This document shows positions 14,849 through 23,826 of a stretch of 28,920 nucleotides of DNA, one piece after another. Source of the stretch: Psychrobacter sp. UBA5136 (GTDB lineage: Bacteria > Pseudomonadota > Gammaproteobacteria > Pseudomonadales > Moraxellaceae); the NCBI RefSeq assembly GCF_002414005.1, contig NZ_DHYG01000058.1, positions 1 to 28,920 of the forward strand. The letters are read 5' to 3'. The notes beneath the pieces were generated by a model. It did not search any database, was not told where the DNA came from, and was given only the letters and a program-made list of their open reading frames with translations. Numbering within the stretch: the first letter of the stretch is position 1; the number at the start of each line of letters is the position of its first letter. The position numbers were made by a program, and so were the translations under genes.

Positions 14849-17173
14849 ATGCCCACCTCGTTCAGCCATGCTACTACCCTTAACCCAGCAGACCCTATAA
14901 GGTCTGACATGCCCGCTTCGGCGCTCGATATGCCGGTGACGGCGCTGGCAGGTGTGGGGACAAAAGTGGCGGAGCAATTGTCCCAACTGGGTATTGAGCG
15001 TATTTTTGATTTACTGCTGCATTTGCCGCGTGATTATGAAGATCGTAGCCGGCTGGTATCGATAGCTGATGTGGCGCATGGGCAAGCCGCTTTGATTACA
15101 GGGCGCGTGGTGCATGTTGATACCAAGCGCAGTGGTATGACGGTAATCGTAGATGATGACACGGGCACGATATCGCTGCGTTTTTTTAAAGTGTATCGCG
15201 GCCTTGCGCAAACGATGAGTGTGGGCACCCAGCTGCAATTATTTGGCGAAGTTAAAGTCAGCCGTTACGGTAAGCAGATACATCATCCTGAATATCAGGT
15301 TATTAGCGGTAGTGAGGCCATTATTAATACAGGACTGCAGCCAATCTATCCGAGCGTGAAAGGCTTACATCAAAACAAGCTGCGCACCTTGATTAAACTT
15401 GCTCTACAAACGGTTCGCACTCAAGGCTTACCGATGACCTTATTTACGCCTGCCGACTTTGCAGTGGTCGCTGACTTACCGTTAGCGCCTTTTGCGCCTG
15501 CTAAATCAGCAATGGCAGAAGATGATTTTCCAGACGATATATTCTCCACGCTTGCGCGTAGTGTGCCTGATAACCGTTTTGGTGATAGCAATGATAGTAA
15601 TATCAATAACACTGTTGAAAGTACAGCCAATAATAACGTTTATAATTTAACGATATTTGAAGCTTTAGTATTGCTGCATACACCGCCGACTTATACCGAT
15701 GCAGGGCGGCAGTATCAGCTGCTGACCCAATTAAGTGCTCGCACCCATGCTGCCTGCCAACGTTTGATTATTGAAGAATTAACCGCGCATCAGCTCAGCC
15801 TATTATATCGGCGTCAGCAATTGCATCAGCATAAAGCGCCCAAATGTACGGCAAATAGCCTGCTTGCCGTCAAGTTATTTGGTGCGTTACCGTTTGATTT
15901 AACTGGCGCGCAGCAGCGGGTCATGAAAGATATCACGGCTGATATGGCGACTTCTATTCCGATGTTAAGGCTGGTACAAGGGGACGTTGGTGCCGGTAAA
16001 ACCTTGGTCGCAGCAGGAGCGGCGTGCTATGCGCTAGATAGTGGCTGGCAGGTGGCAGTCATGGCGCCGACGGAAATATTGGCAGAACAGCATTTGGTGA
16101 ATTTTAAAAACTGGTTTGAACCTTTAGGGATTGGCGTCGGCTGGCTTGCTGGCAAACAAACGGCGAAGCAGCGCCGCGAAGCGTTAGAGGCGGTGAGCGA
16201 GAATAACGTACAAATAGTGGTCGGCACCCATGCCTTATTCCAAGAGCAAGTGCAGTTTGCCAAATTGGGACTGGTTATTATTGATGAGCAGCACCGCTTT
16301 GGCGTCGAGCAGCGTATGGCGTTGACCAATAAAGGCGTCGCGAATAGCACCCCGCATCAGCTGATTATGACCGCAACGCCGATTCCGCGCACGCTCGCGA
16401 TGAGTGTCTATGGCGATATGGATACCTCTATCATTGATGAATTACCCCCAGGACGAACGCCAATCACCACCGTGACCATTGATCGTAATCGCCGCGATGA
16501 AGTGATTGAACGTATTGCTGTGAATTGTGAAGCGGGTAGGCAAGCGTATTGGGTTTGCTCACTGGTAGAAGAATCAAGTGTGCTTGATGCGCAAGCGGCG
16601 GAAGCGACTTTTGAGGATTTAAATGCGCGCTTGGATATTCGAATTGGTCTGGTACATGGCAAAATGAAATCCGCTGATAAGCAAGCCATCATGCAAGAAT
16701 TCAAAGCTGGCAATCTTGATTTACTGATTGCGACAACGGTCATCGAAGTCGGGGTTGATGTGCCTAATGCCTCACTTATGGTTATTGAAAATGCCGAACG
16801 TTTGGGGTTATCGCAGTTGCACCAATTGCGCGGGCGGGTTGGGCGCGGTTCGACCAAAAGTTTTTGTGTTCTTTTATACCAAACACCGTTGTCGGAGACG
16901 GGCGCGGAGCGTTTAAATGTCTTGCGCGAAAGTACCGACGGTTTTGTTATTGCCCAAAAAGATTTAGAGCTGCGCGGACCCGGCGAGTTATTAGGTAAAC
17001 GCCAAACGGGAAACGTCGGTTATTATTTGGCGGACCTTATCCGTGATGAACAATTGTTTGCCATTGCGCAGCGTCTAGCAAAACACCTCATTAGTGATCC
17101 GATGCGTAAAGCCGATGTCAGTCAGCTTATTCATCGCTGGATGCCTGAGGCAAGTCGTTATACTAATGCGTGA
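14849..17173 (+). CDS. recG: ATP-dependent DNA helicase RecG
   Basis: This 774-residue superfamily 2 helicase drives fork reversal and branch migration of Holliday junctions. The N-terminal wedge/OB domain (about 30-210) opens with VTALAGVGTKVAEQL and has the LPRDYEDRS signature. Walker A GDVGAGKT is at 378-385, the DEQH box at 479-482, then TATPIPRTLAM. The second RecA domain has ATTVIEVGVDVPNAS and LRGRVGRG, and the C-terminal motif QKDLELRGPGELLGKRQ is present. The chain is about 80 residues longer than E. coli RecG. Part of this is an N-terminal tail of about 28 residues and part an acidic, Asn/Ser-rich insertion at about 212-266. ATG 14849 has AGGA six bases upstream; the TTG just before it is rejected. 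A strong terminator follows. Confidence 0.97.
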   Translation: MPTSFSHATTLNPADPIRSDMPASALDMPVTALAGVGTKVAEQLSQLGIERIFDLLLHLPRDYEDRSRLVSIADVAHGQAALITGRVVHVDTKRSGMTVIVDDDTGTISLRFFKVYRGLAQTMSVGTQLQLFGEVKVSRYGKQIHHPEYQVISGSEAIINTGLQPIYPSVKGLHQNKLRTLIKLALQTVRTQGLPMTLFTPADFAVVADLPLAPFAPAKSAMAEDDFPDDIFSTLARSVPDNRFGDSNDSNINNTVESTANNNVYNLTIFEALVLLHTPPTYTDAGRQYQLLTQLSARTHAACQRLIIEELTAHQLSLLYRRQQLHQHKAPKCTANSLLAVKLFGALPFDLTGAQQRVMKDITADMATSIPMLRLVQGDVGAGKTLVAAGAACYALDSGWQVAVMAPTEILAEQHLVNFKNWFEPLGIGVGWLAGKQTAKQRREALEAVSENNVQIVVGTHALFQEQVQFAKLGLVIIDEQHRFGVEQRMALTNKGVANSTPHQLIMTATPIPRTLAMSVYGDMDTSIIDELPPGRTPITTVTIDRNRRDEVIERIAVNCEAGRQAYWVCSLVEESSVLDAQAAEATFEDLNARLDIRIGLVHGKMKSADKQAIMQEFKAGNLDLLIATTVIEVGVDVPNASLMVIENAERLGLSQLHQLRGRVGRGSTKSFCVLLYQTPLSETGAERLNVLRESTDGFVIAQKDLELRGPGELLGKRQTGNVGYYLADLIRDEQLFAIAQRLAKHLISDPMRKADVSQLIHRWMPEASRYTNA

Positions 17174-17210
17174 TATCAATTGGGCGCGTCATTTTTTATT
17201 CTTAATTGTC

Positions 17211-17254
17211 ATAAAAAAAGCCATTATTTCTAAGCAATAATGGCTTTTTTTTAT
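17211..17254. terminator. Terminator after recG
   Basis: AAAAAAAGCCATTATT pairs with AATAATGGCTTTTTTTT around a short loop, with A and T runs on both sides. It lies about 40 bases after the recG stop. Confidence 0.92.
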
Positions 17255-17610
17255 GATTTTTATAAGCTATTTATTAACCTAAATAAAAACTCCATTTTAT
17301 TTTTCCTCAACTAATATTGACTTAGCTGTTCTCTAAAATCTCTTGATATGACGATTAGAGTGTGGCAGTTTACGAAAATGGATTGTCAAACTGCGTTCCA
17401 TTTATTTACTAAAATTTTGCTGTAGGCCTATTTTTTTTATAACGATAGGTGGTTGAAATAGCTTATTTTTAGTCGTTTTACCGATTCTAACAGGACGTTA
17501 GAATAAGAGCTTGATTGGCTCAATTTTGCCAGCTTTACCTGATTTGCTTAGTGATTACTGTGCCATTCATGCTTTTAATTAACGGCCTGAATTTTTTACA
17601 AGGATGTTTC
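17253..17610. promoter_or_regulatory. Upstream region of the OmpW-type gene
   Basis: The 358 bases between the recG terminator and the porin start contain a perfect inverted repeat, ATTCTAAC (17484-17491) and GTTAGAAT (17497-17504), around AGGAC. This is the typical size and shape of a dimeric repressor or activator site. Just before it, 17473-17485 repeats the 13-mer TCGTTTTACCGAT also found before the secreted-protein gene. An in-frame TTG at 17515 would extend the porin by 32 residues but would hide its signal peptide, so this region is taken as non-coding. Confidence 0.5.
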
Positions 17611-18708
17611 ATGAAAAAGACGTTAACCCTCGCTTGCGCTATCGCCGCTCCCTTATTGTTTAGCCAATCCGCTGTTGCTGCATTCGATTATTTTAAATCC
17701 GATGGTAGCTTTAAGCGCTTTTCTGTCTCTGCTGGTTGGCTGCACGCCTCACCGCAGGGCAAAGCCAATCCTATGCAGACCACGACTGTGATTAAAGACG
17801 GCACCGTTGCTAATAATGGCAGTATCAAAGTCAGTACGGTCAAAGATATTATCGATGATCCTAAACAAGATCAGATAAATGGACTTTTAGATTTTGTAAG
17901 TTTAGGGAATGGCGACCTTGATTTAGGCAATGTTCCGGTATTAGGTAATCTTTCGGGTACTTCTGTGATTAATGGTCTAGGTGAGTGGACCAGTGCTGGA
18001 ACAGGTCTTGAGGCTGATGATGCGGATACGGTAGGGTTGTTATTCAACTATTATATGAATGATAAGTGGTCAATGGAGCTAAAAGCGGGCATACCGCCCA
18101 AAGTCGATATTTTAGGTCAAGGTCAAGTGTTTGCTCCATTAACAGGCACAGTTACTCCTGGTAAGGTCATAGGGATACCATTACCTGACTTTAATATTTC
18201 AAAAGATATTCCCATTACCGATTTAACTCAAGGTGGCGGTGTTGCGTCGTCTGCACGTGCTTGGTTACCAGCAGCGGAAGTACACTATCAGTTTGGCAAA
18301 TCGGGCGTGAATAAATTCCGACCTTATGTTGGTGCTGGTGTCCTGTATGCGTACTTTAACGATATCGAGCTAAATGATGGTATTCGTAATGATCTGGAAA
18401 TGGCGGGCCATCAAATACAAAATATTAAAGATGGAAAAGCAGGCGCGGCGTTAGAAGGGATAAAATCGAGTCAGGGCATGAGCGTAGATGTTGAAGCAGA
18501 TAGCTCTTTTGCGCCTATCTTTACTGTTGGCGCGACATATGATTTCAATGACAGATGGTATGGTGTTGGTTCTGTGTCCTACGCCAAACTAGACAGTGAT
18601 ACGACAATTACGGTCAAAAATGATTCGGGCGAGGAGTTGATCCGTGCAGGGACCACCCTTGATATCGACCCTTATATTACTTACCTTGGTGTCGGCTATC
18701 GTTTCTAA
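17611..18708 (+). CDS. OmpW family outer-membrane protein
   Basis: This 365-residue protein is an outer-membrane beta-barrel of the OmpW/AlkL family, which carries small hydrophobic molecules across the outer membrane. A Sec signal peptide ends near AVAA (residues 21-24). The hallmark blocks are VSAGWLHASPQGKANP, the DTVGLLFNYYMNDKWSMELKAGIPPKVDI segment seen as two adjacent strands, FRPYVGAGVLYAYF, and DRWYGVGSVSYAKLDSDTTI. The chain ends in aromatic GYRF, as needed for barrel insertion. E. coli OmpW is about 212 residues, so this one carries much longer loops, chiefly at about 45-125 and 260-310. ATG 17611 has AAGGAT about five bases upstream. It is a single gene with an operator-like inverted repeat about 110 bases before it. 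Confidence 0.88.
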   Translation: MKKTLTLACAIAAPLLFSQSAVAAFDYFKSDGSFKRFSVSAGWLHASPQGKANPMQTTTVIKDGTVANNGSIKVSTVKDIIDDPKQDQINGLLDFVSLGNGDLDLGNVPVLGNLSGTSVINGLGEWTSAGTGLEADDADTVGLLFNYYMNDKWSMELKAGIPPKVDILGQGQVFAPLTGTVTPGKVIGIPLPDFNISKDIPITDLTQGGGVASSARAWLPAAEVHYQFGKSGVNKFRPYVGAGVLYAYFNDIELNDGIRNDLEMAGHQIQNIKDGKAGAALEGIKSSQGMSVDVEADSSFAPIFTVGATYDFNDRWYGVGSVSYAKLDSDTTITVKNDSGEELIRAGTTLDIDPYITYLGVGYRF

Positions 18709-19070
18709 CAGACGAGGTATAAAAAGTCCAAAGTAGTGATATGAGCCATAAATATAGCGCACATTCTTAGGAGTGTGCGTTATGTTTTATAGAAAATAGA
18801 AGAGAATGCTTATCTAGTCACCTTCATTCATAAGAATTTTCACTTCTTTATCATTTTATCATGTTCGCTTTGCAAGTTTTTACGTTCATCTCTTCTTAAT
18901 AAACGCCAGACTTACGAACCTAAAACACTATATATAAAAATAAGATGATGACTTAATATATGCTATCCTCAATAAATTTATAGACTATTTTAATCATAAA
19001 TAGCGCTTTTTTACCTATAATTTTTCTAACCTTATCCCTTTCTAATTGCCTGTATTGACAGAGAGTTATC
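18709..19070. other. Intergenic region, ompW-like / RND operon
   Basis: In these 362 bases a hairpin lies at 18757-18780: GCGCACATTC pairs with GAGTGTGCGT using two G-U pairs around TTAG. It is followed by only a poor T run, so it is a weak terminator candidate for the OmpW gene. A TATAAT at 19016-19021 is a plausible -10 for the efflux operon about 50 bases downstream, without a clear -35. I see no small gene. Confidence 0.45.
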
Positions 19071-20396
19071 ATGAGCGATGTTGAAGACAACCAGCGGCCA
19101 GTTGAATCTGAGCTACCTCCCTACCGCCAAGCGGATGCGCGCGCGCCTAAACCTTCATCAAAATTCCCTTTATGGTTGTTGCCGGTATTAGCCGCAGTGC
19201 TCGTACTTGGGGTTTTGGTCGGCAGGTATTGGGGCGGTGACAAAGAGGTAAATAATGACTCCCTAGCTACTAGCAGCGCGCAAAGCGATAGCGTAAATCC
19301 AAACGATGCCAGCCGCGAGCAGGCAGTGTTATCGGTCGAAACCGTGACGCCAAGCCAAGATAGTATTGGTAACACGCTCCGTGCTGATGGCACCATCAAT
19401 GCCAAAGATGTCGCTAATGTTAGCGCCAAGGTAAATGGCGTTGCTATCGAGAGAGTGTTGGTCGAAGAAGGTGATAGCGTCAAAGCGGGGCAGGTTCTAG
19501 CAAAGTTTGATACCGATGCCATGGAGCAGCAAGTGTTGCAAGCGGAGGCAGATGTTGCTGAAGCTGAAGCAACGCTTGCTAATGCGACGGCCGATGCCGC
19601 CCGCGTCCTGCCACTCATTGATATTGATGCCATCAGTAGGCAAGAAGCGGATCGCTATCGCACTGCTAAACTACAAGCAGAGGCGTCATTGCAAGCATCT
19701 AAAGCGCGACTCAGTACGCAGCGCTTGAATGTCAATAATGCCAATGTGGTTGCGCCTGTCAGCGGTGTCATCAGTGAAAAAATGGCTGAGGTCGGTATGG
19801 TTGCTGGTGGCGAGCCATTATTTACCATTATTAAAGGCGGCATTTTGGAGTGGCGCGCGGAAATCGATCCCAAGCTGCTCGGCGAAGTCAATGTTGGCAC
19901 CCCCGTGCGCGTCAGCTTACCAGGCGGCGATTCGGTCATGGGTAAAGTTAACCGGATTGCCCCAACGGCCGACGATAACCGCCAAATTACCATTTACGCA
20001 AGCCTTGCTGCAAACTCAAAAGCGCGGGCAGGCATGTATCAAACGGGCGAGTTTTTATTGGGTAGCACCAGCGCGCAAACGGTCCCCACTAGCGCCATCG
20101 TCAGCAATGATGGTTATGATTATGTGATGCTTGTGACCAATATCAGCAGTCAAGACGGCAAAAACATCGGCCGTATCAAGCAACAACGCGTCACCTTAGG
20201 TGAGCGCTTCGGTGATAGCGTTGCATTAACAGAGCCGCTACCAGCAGACAGCCGCATTGTGAAGCAAGGCGGTAGTTTCTTAAACGATGGCGATTTGGTA
20301 CGTCTGGTTGATGGACTCAATCAGGCAGATGCTCAGACTAATGGTAAAGCAACGGGCAAAGAAGCAAATGCCGCTGCCGCGCAGGCGCACTCATGA
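19071..20396 (+). CDS. RND efflux periplasmic adaptor (membrane fusion protein)
   Basis: This 441-residue HlyD/AcrA-type adaptor links an inner-membrane RND pump to an outer-membrane channel. A short cytoplasmic N-terminus rich in Pro and acidic residues is followed by one membrane anchor at about 33-51, with no lipobox. Residues about 85-135 are the first half of the lipoyl-like domain (VNGVAIERVLVEEGDSVKAGQVLAKFD). The Ala-rich alpha-helical hairpin covers about 145-215, and the second lipoyl half has NVVAPVSGVISEKMAEVG. The beta-barrel and membrane-proximal domains follow. The tail ends in an Ala/Asn/Lys-rich stretch. The stop overlaps the next start as ATGA, so translation is coupled. The ATG at 19071 has GAGAG upstream. 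No regulator gene is adjacent. Confidence 0.93.
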   Translation: MSDVEDNQRPVESELPPYRQADARAPKPSSKFPLWLLPVLAAVLVLGVLVGRYWGGDKEVNNDSLATSSAQSDSVNPNDASREQAVLSVETVTPSQDSIGNTLRADGTINAKDVANVSAKVNGVAIERVLVEEGDSVKAGQVLAKFDTDAMEQQVLQAEADVAEAEATLANATADAARVLPLIDIDAISRQEADRYRTAKLQAEASLQASKARLSTQRLNVNNANVVAPVSGVISEKMAEVGMVAGGEPLFTIIKGGILEWRAEIDPKLLGEVNVGTPVRVSLPGGDSVMGKVNRIAPTADDNRQITIYASLAANSKARAGMYQTGEFLLGSTSAQTVPTSAIVSNDGYDYVMLVTNISSQDGKNIGRIKQQRVTLGERFGDSVALTEPLPADSRIVKQGGSFLNDGDLVRLVDGLNQADAQTNGKATGKEANAAAAQAHS

Positions 20397-23300
20397 ATCT
20401 AAATGTCTCCGCTTATTCGATTAAAAATCCTTTAGTTGCCATTTTACTGTTTGTGCTGCTGACCTTGGGCGGCATCTACGGTTTTATGCAAATGAAGGTG
20501 CAGCAGTTTCCTGATATTGACCTGCCCGCGGTGGTGGTCACCGTCACTTTACCGGGTGCCGCGCCAACGCAGCTTGAAAACGACATTGCCAAAAAGATAG
20601 AAAATAAGCTCACCAGTATTGAGGGCGTCAAGCATATTCGCACGACGCTACAAACGGGCGCCGCGACCATGGTTACCGAGTTTGTCTTAGAAAAAGACAT
20701 CCAAGAAGCGGTCGATGATGTGCGTTCGGCAGTCGGTGAGGTACGTGGCGATTTGCCAGCTGCTGCCAATGATCCCATCATTACCAAAGTTTCAACCGCA
20801 GGGTTTCCTGTTGTTACGTACTCGGTGGCGGCAGAAAACATGAATGTGGAAGATTTGTCTTGGTTCGTGGATGACACCGTCACCAAACGTCTTTCTGACA
20901 TTCCAGGAGTCAGTACCGTTAGCCGTATCGGTGGCCTACAGCGTGAGATTACCGTTGCTGCTGATCCGATTGCTTTGAGTGGTTTAAAATATCCTATCGC
21001 CCAGTTATCAGAGCAAATTACCGGTATTCAGCAAGACAGCTCAGGCGGTGAAGCAGAAGTGGGTAAAACCACGCAAACCATTCGTGTTCTCGGTGCGGTT
21101 GATCGTGCTAGCGATTTAAACAACTTACAAGTTGCTGTGCCAACAGGTGGTACGCAAGCGCTGGGGCGTATGGCGCAAATCATCGATGGCGCGGCTGACC
21201 CAAGCTCGATTGCCAAGCTCGATGGGCAAACGGTGGTCGCCTTTAACATCACCCGCTCACGCGGCGCCAGTGAAGTGGAAGTAATGGAGCTGGTTGATGC
21301 CGAGCTTGCTAAGCTATCAAATGATGTCGGCAATATCACGATTGAAAAAGTCTACGATAGAGCCTCGCCAATCGCTGAGGATTATAAAGCGTCACTCCGC
21401 ATGCTAATTGAGGGTGGTTTACTGGCTGTGGTCGTTGTGTTCTTATTTTTACGCAATATCCGCGCGACTTTTGTAGCGGCTGTGGCATTGCCATTGTCGG
21501 TCATTCCCACTTTTTTAGGCATGTATTTATTTGGTTTTAGCCTTAATATTATCTCTTTATTGGCACTGTCATTGGTCATCGGTGTCTTAGTCGATGATGC
21601 GATTGTAGAAGTTGAAAATATCATCCGTCATTTGCGCATGGGCAAGACGCCTTATGAAGCCGCGATGGAAGCGGCGGATGAGATTGGTTTGGCAGTCGTT
21701 GCAACCACTTTTACCTTGATTGCAGTATTTTTACCAACGGCCTTTATGGGCGGCATCGTTGGGCAGTTTTTCCGTCAGTTTGGTTGGACAGCGGCGTTAG
21801 CAATATTTGCGTCTTTAATGGTCGCGCGCCTCATTACCCCGATGATGGCCGCCTATATATTGCGACCTGAAAAAAAGCATGTGGAAAAACAAAGCGCGCT
21901 GACGGATTGGTATTTAAAAGTGGTTGCATGGACGTTGCATCATCGCTGGATGACGATGGGGGCGACGTTACTATTGTTTGTGGCTTCACTGACGTTAGTA
22001 AAATTACTGCCAACGTCCTTTATTCCTGATAATGACATTGATCAGACGCGGGTAGAGATTGAACTGACTCCTGATGTGGCGCTTGAGGATACCGAACGCG
22101 TTGCTGCGCTGGCAAGTGAACGTATTTTAGCCATGCCTGCAGTGACTCATATCTTCACCTCAGTAGGGGAAGCTCAGGCGGCGATGGAAGCCAGCTCTGG
22201 CGGTAAGGCAGAAAATATTGCTGGCTTAGACATTGTGCTTGCGCCCAGAGCAGAGCGCGCTTCTAAGCAAGAGATTGAACGCCAGATAAGTCGTATGCTT
22301 TCAGAAGTGCCGGGTGCGCGCTTTACCGTTGGTTTATCGAGTGGCGGTGAGACCGGTTATAATTTTTCTTTGACCAGTACCGATCCGCAACTGCTTGAAC
22401 AAACCGCCCAGCAAATAATGGCAGAGATTCGTGCGTTACCCAGTGCCGGCGCTGTCACTAGCGATCGCAGTCTGCCGCGCCAAGAGTTGACGGTGACCCC
22501 AGACAGGCTAGCGATGGCGGACAAAGGCGTGACCACGCAAGATATTGCCACCACTTTGCGTGTGGCAACCGTTGGCGATTATGAGCAGCGTTTATCTAAG
22601 CTCAATCTTGATACGCGGCAAATTCCCATTGTGGTTCGCCTGCCAGATGTTGCCAAACAAAACGTCAGTCAATTAGAAGGCTTATATGTCCCAAGTGCAT
22701 TGCCACCGGGACAAGGGGTACGTGTGGGCGAAGTGGCCTCATTAGATTTTGGCACGGGACCTGCGCAAATTAGCCGTCTTGATCGTGAGCGGGCAATTAG
22801 CATCATTGTCCAGCCTGCCAATGGCGAGCTTGGTGATTTGGTACAAGCGGTGAAAAGCATACCCAGCATGCAACAATTACCAGCCTCTATTACCATTATC
22901 GACCAAGGCCAAGCAGAAAACATGGCTGAGCTGTTTAATGGCTTTGTAATTGCGATGTCAGTCGGCGTGGTCTGTATTTTAGGCGTGCTTATCTTACTAT
23001 TTGGGCGCATATTGCAGCCATTTACCATTTTGATGGCACTGCCGCTATCTATTGGCGGCGCCTTTGTCGGCTTGGTGATTACTAAAAGTAGTCTGTCGAT
23101 GCCATCGATGATTGGTTTTATTATGCTGATGGGTATCGCTACCAAAAACTCTATCTTGTTGGTTGACTATGCACTGATTGCCCAGCGGCGCGGTTTGGCA
23201 CGCTTTGACGCCATTATCGACTCTTGCCGTAAGCGCGCGCGGCCAATTATTATGACCACCATTGCGATGGGCGCGGGTATGTTACCCCTCGTTTTTGGTT

Positions 23301-23491
23301 GGGGTGATGCCGATCCAACCTTCCGTCGACCGATGGCGGCCGCTGTTTTAGGCGGTTTGGTGACCTCGACCTTATTAAGTCTTGTGGTCATTCCCGTGTT
23401 TTATACCTTGATGGATGATGTCTCAGGGTGGTTTAGTAAATGGTTGATACCGCATGGAAGGGATAAGGAAAGCCCAGCTATTGAAAAATGA
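20393..23491 (+). CDS. RND family efflux pump permease (HAE1-like)
   Basis: This 1032-residue proton-driven pump is of the AcrB/MexB superfamily. TM1 is near residues 10-32 and is followed by the QQFPDIDLPAVVV segment and a large periplasmic loop. TM4 contains the paired aspartates D401 and D402 in GVLVDDAIVEVEN, the proton-relay site of hydrophobe/amphiphile pumps. A second large loop spans about 545-845, and the C-terminal helices hold GIATKNSILLVDYA and ARPIIMTT. These TM4 residues favour drugs, lipids or other organic substrates over metals, though the substrate is not known. Length is typical. The gene overlaps the adaptor gene by four bases. No outer-membrane factor gene follows, so a TolC-like channel encoded elsewhere is probably used. 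A clear terminator lies just after the stop. Confidence 0.95.
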   Translation: MNLNVSAYSIKNPLVAILLFVLLTLGGIYGFMQMKVQQFPDIDLPAVVVTVTLPGAAPTQLENDIAKKIENKLTSIEGVKHIRTTLQTGAATMVTEFVLEKDIQEAVDDVRSAVGEVRGDLPAAANDPIITKVSTAGFPVVTYSVAAENMNVEDLSWFVDDTVTKRLSDIPGVSTVSRIGGLQREITVAADPIALSGLKYPIAQLSEQITGIQQDSSGGEAEVGKTTQTIRVLGAVDRASDLNNLQVAVPTGGTQALGRMAQIIDGAADPSSIAKLDGQTVVAFNITRSRGASEVEVMELVDAELAKLSNDVGNITIEKVYDRASPIAEDYKASLRMLIEGGLLAVVVVFLFLRNIRATFVAAVALPLSVIPTFLGMYLFGFSLNIISLLALSLVIGVLVDDAIVEVENIIRHLRMGKTPYEAAMEAADEIGLAVVATTFTLIAVFLPTAFMGGIVGQFFRQFGWTAALAIFASLMVARLITPMMAAYILRPEKKHVEKQSALTDWYLKVVAWTLHHRWMTMGATLLLFVASLTLVKLLPTSFIPDNDIDQTRVEIELTPDVALEDTERVAALASERILAMPAVTHIFTSVGEAQAAMEASSGGKAENIAGLDIVLAPRAERASKQEIERQISRMLSEVPGARFTVGLSSGGETGYNFSLTSTDPQLLEQTAQQIMAEIRALPSAGAVTSDRSLPRQELTVTPDRLAMADKGVTTQDIATTLRVATVGDYEQRLSKLNLDTRQIPIVVRLPDVAKQNVSQLEGLYVPSALPPGQGVRVGEVASLDFGTGPAQISRLDRERAISIIVQPANGELGDLVQAVKSIPSMQQLPASITIIDQGQAENMAELFNGFVIAMSVGVVCILGVLILLFGRILQPFTILMALPLSIGGAFVGLVITKSSLSMPSMIGFIMLMGIATKNSILLVDYALIAQRRGLARFDAIIDSCRKRARPIIMTTIAMGAGMLPLVFGWGDADPTFRRPMAAAVLGGLVTSTLLSLVVIPVFYTLMDDVSGWFSKWLIPHGRDKESPAIEK

Positions 23492-23512
23492 GAAATACTG
23501 GTAGAGCGTTTA

Positions 23513-23546
23513 GGTCAATCACGTAGAAGTGGTTGACCTTTTTTAT
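23513..23546 (+). terminator. Terminator of the RND operon
   Basis: GGTCAATCAC pairs with GTGGTTGACC (one G-U pair) around a six-base loop and is followed by six T. It lies 21 bases after the pump stop codon. Confidence 0.88.
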
Positions 23547-23826
23547 TTAAACGTAACTTACCCAAACGTAAGATGTCGAAGGCACGCCAAACTTAGCAGC
23601 AAAGTTTTGAATGGCTGACTATATAGAAGAATGAACGTTTAATACTTCAATAAACTTGTAAACAGAACATTCTTTAAGGCTGCTAGGTCAATTTTCAACC
23701 CATAATTAATTTACTGCTGTAAATATGTTAATACAAAATCTTTCAAAAAATTACTTAAAGGTGTATTATACGTCGCCCGAAATATGGTAAGGCGAAAAAA
23801 TTGTACAATACTGAGAAGCTTTGAGT
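23547..23826. other. AT-rich spacer before the small zinc-ribbon gene
   Basis: About 280 bases of markedly AT-rich DNA. AAACGTAA occurs twice close together near 23549-23571. TTTCAA (23741-23746) and TATTAT (23764-23769) are spaced by 17 bases and could be a weak promoter for the next gene. No open frame of note was seen. Confidence 0.4.

Noticed and set aside
16408..16857. 149-residue minus-strand open frame inside recG
   Set aside because: Fully contained in the conserved helicase core; Ser/Thr-rich reverse-frame composition.
17515..17610. TTG-initiated N-terminal extension of the OmpW-type protein
   Set aside because: It would place 32 residues before a perfect signal peptide; the ATG at 17611 has a good AAGGAT site.
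18757..18782. Strong terminator after the OmpW-type gene
   Set aside because: The stem has two G-U pairs and the following T run is broken, so it is only mentioned as a weak candidate.
22669..23145. 158-residue minus-strand open frame inside the RND pump gene
   Set aside because: A shadow of the pump coding frame with no family motif and no ribosome site.
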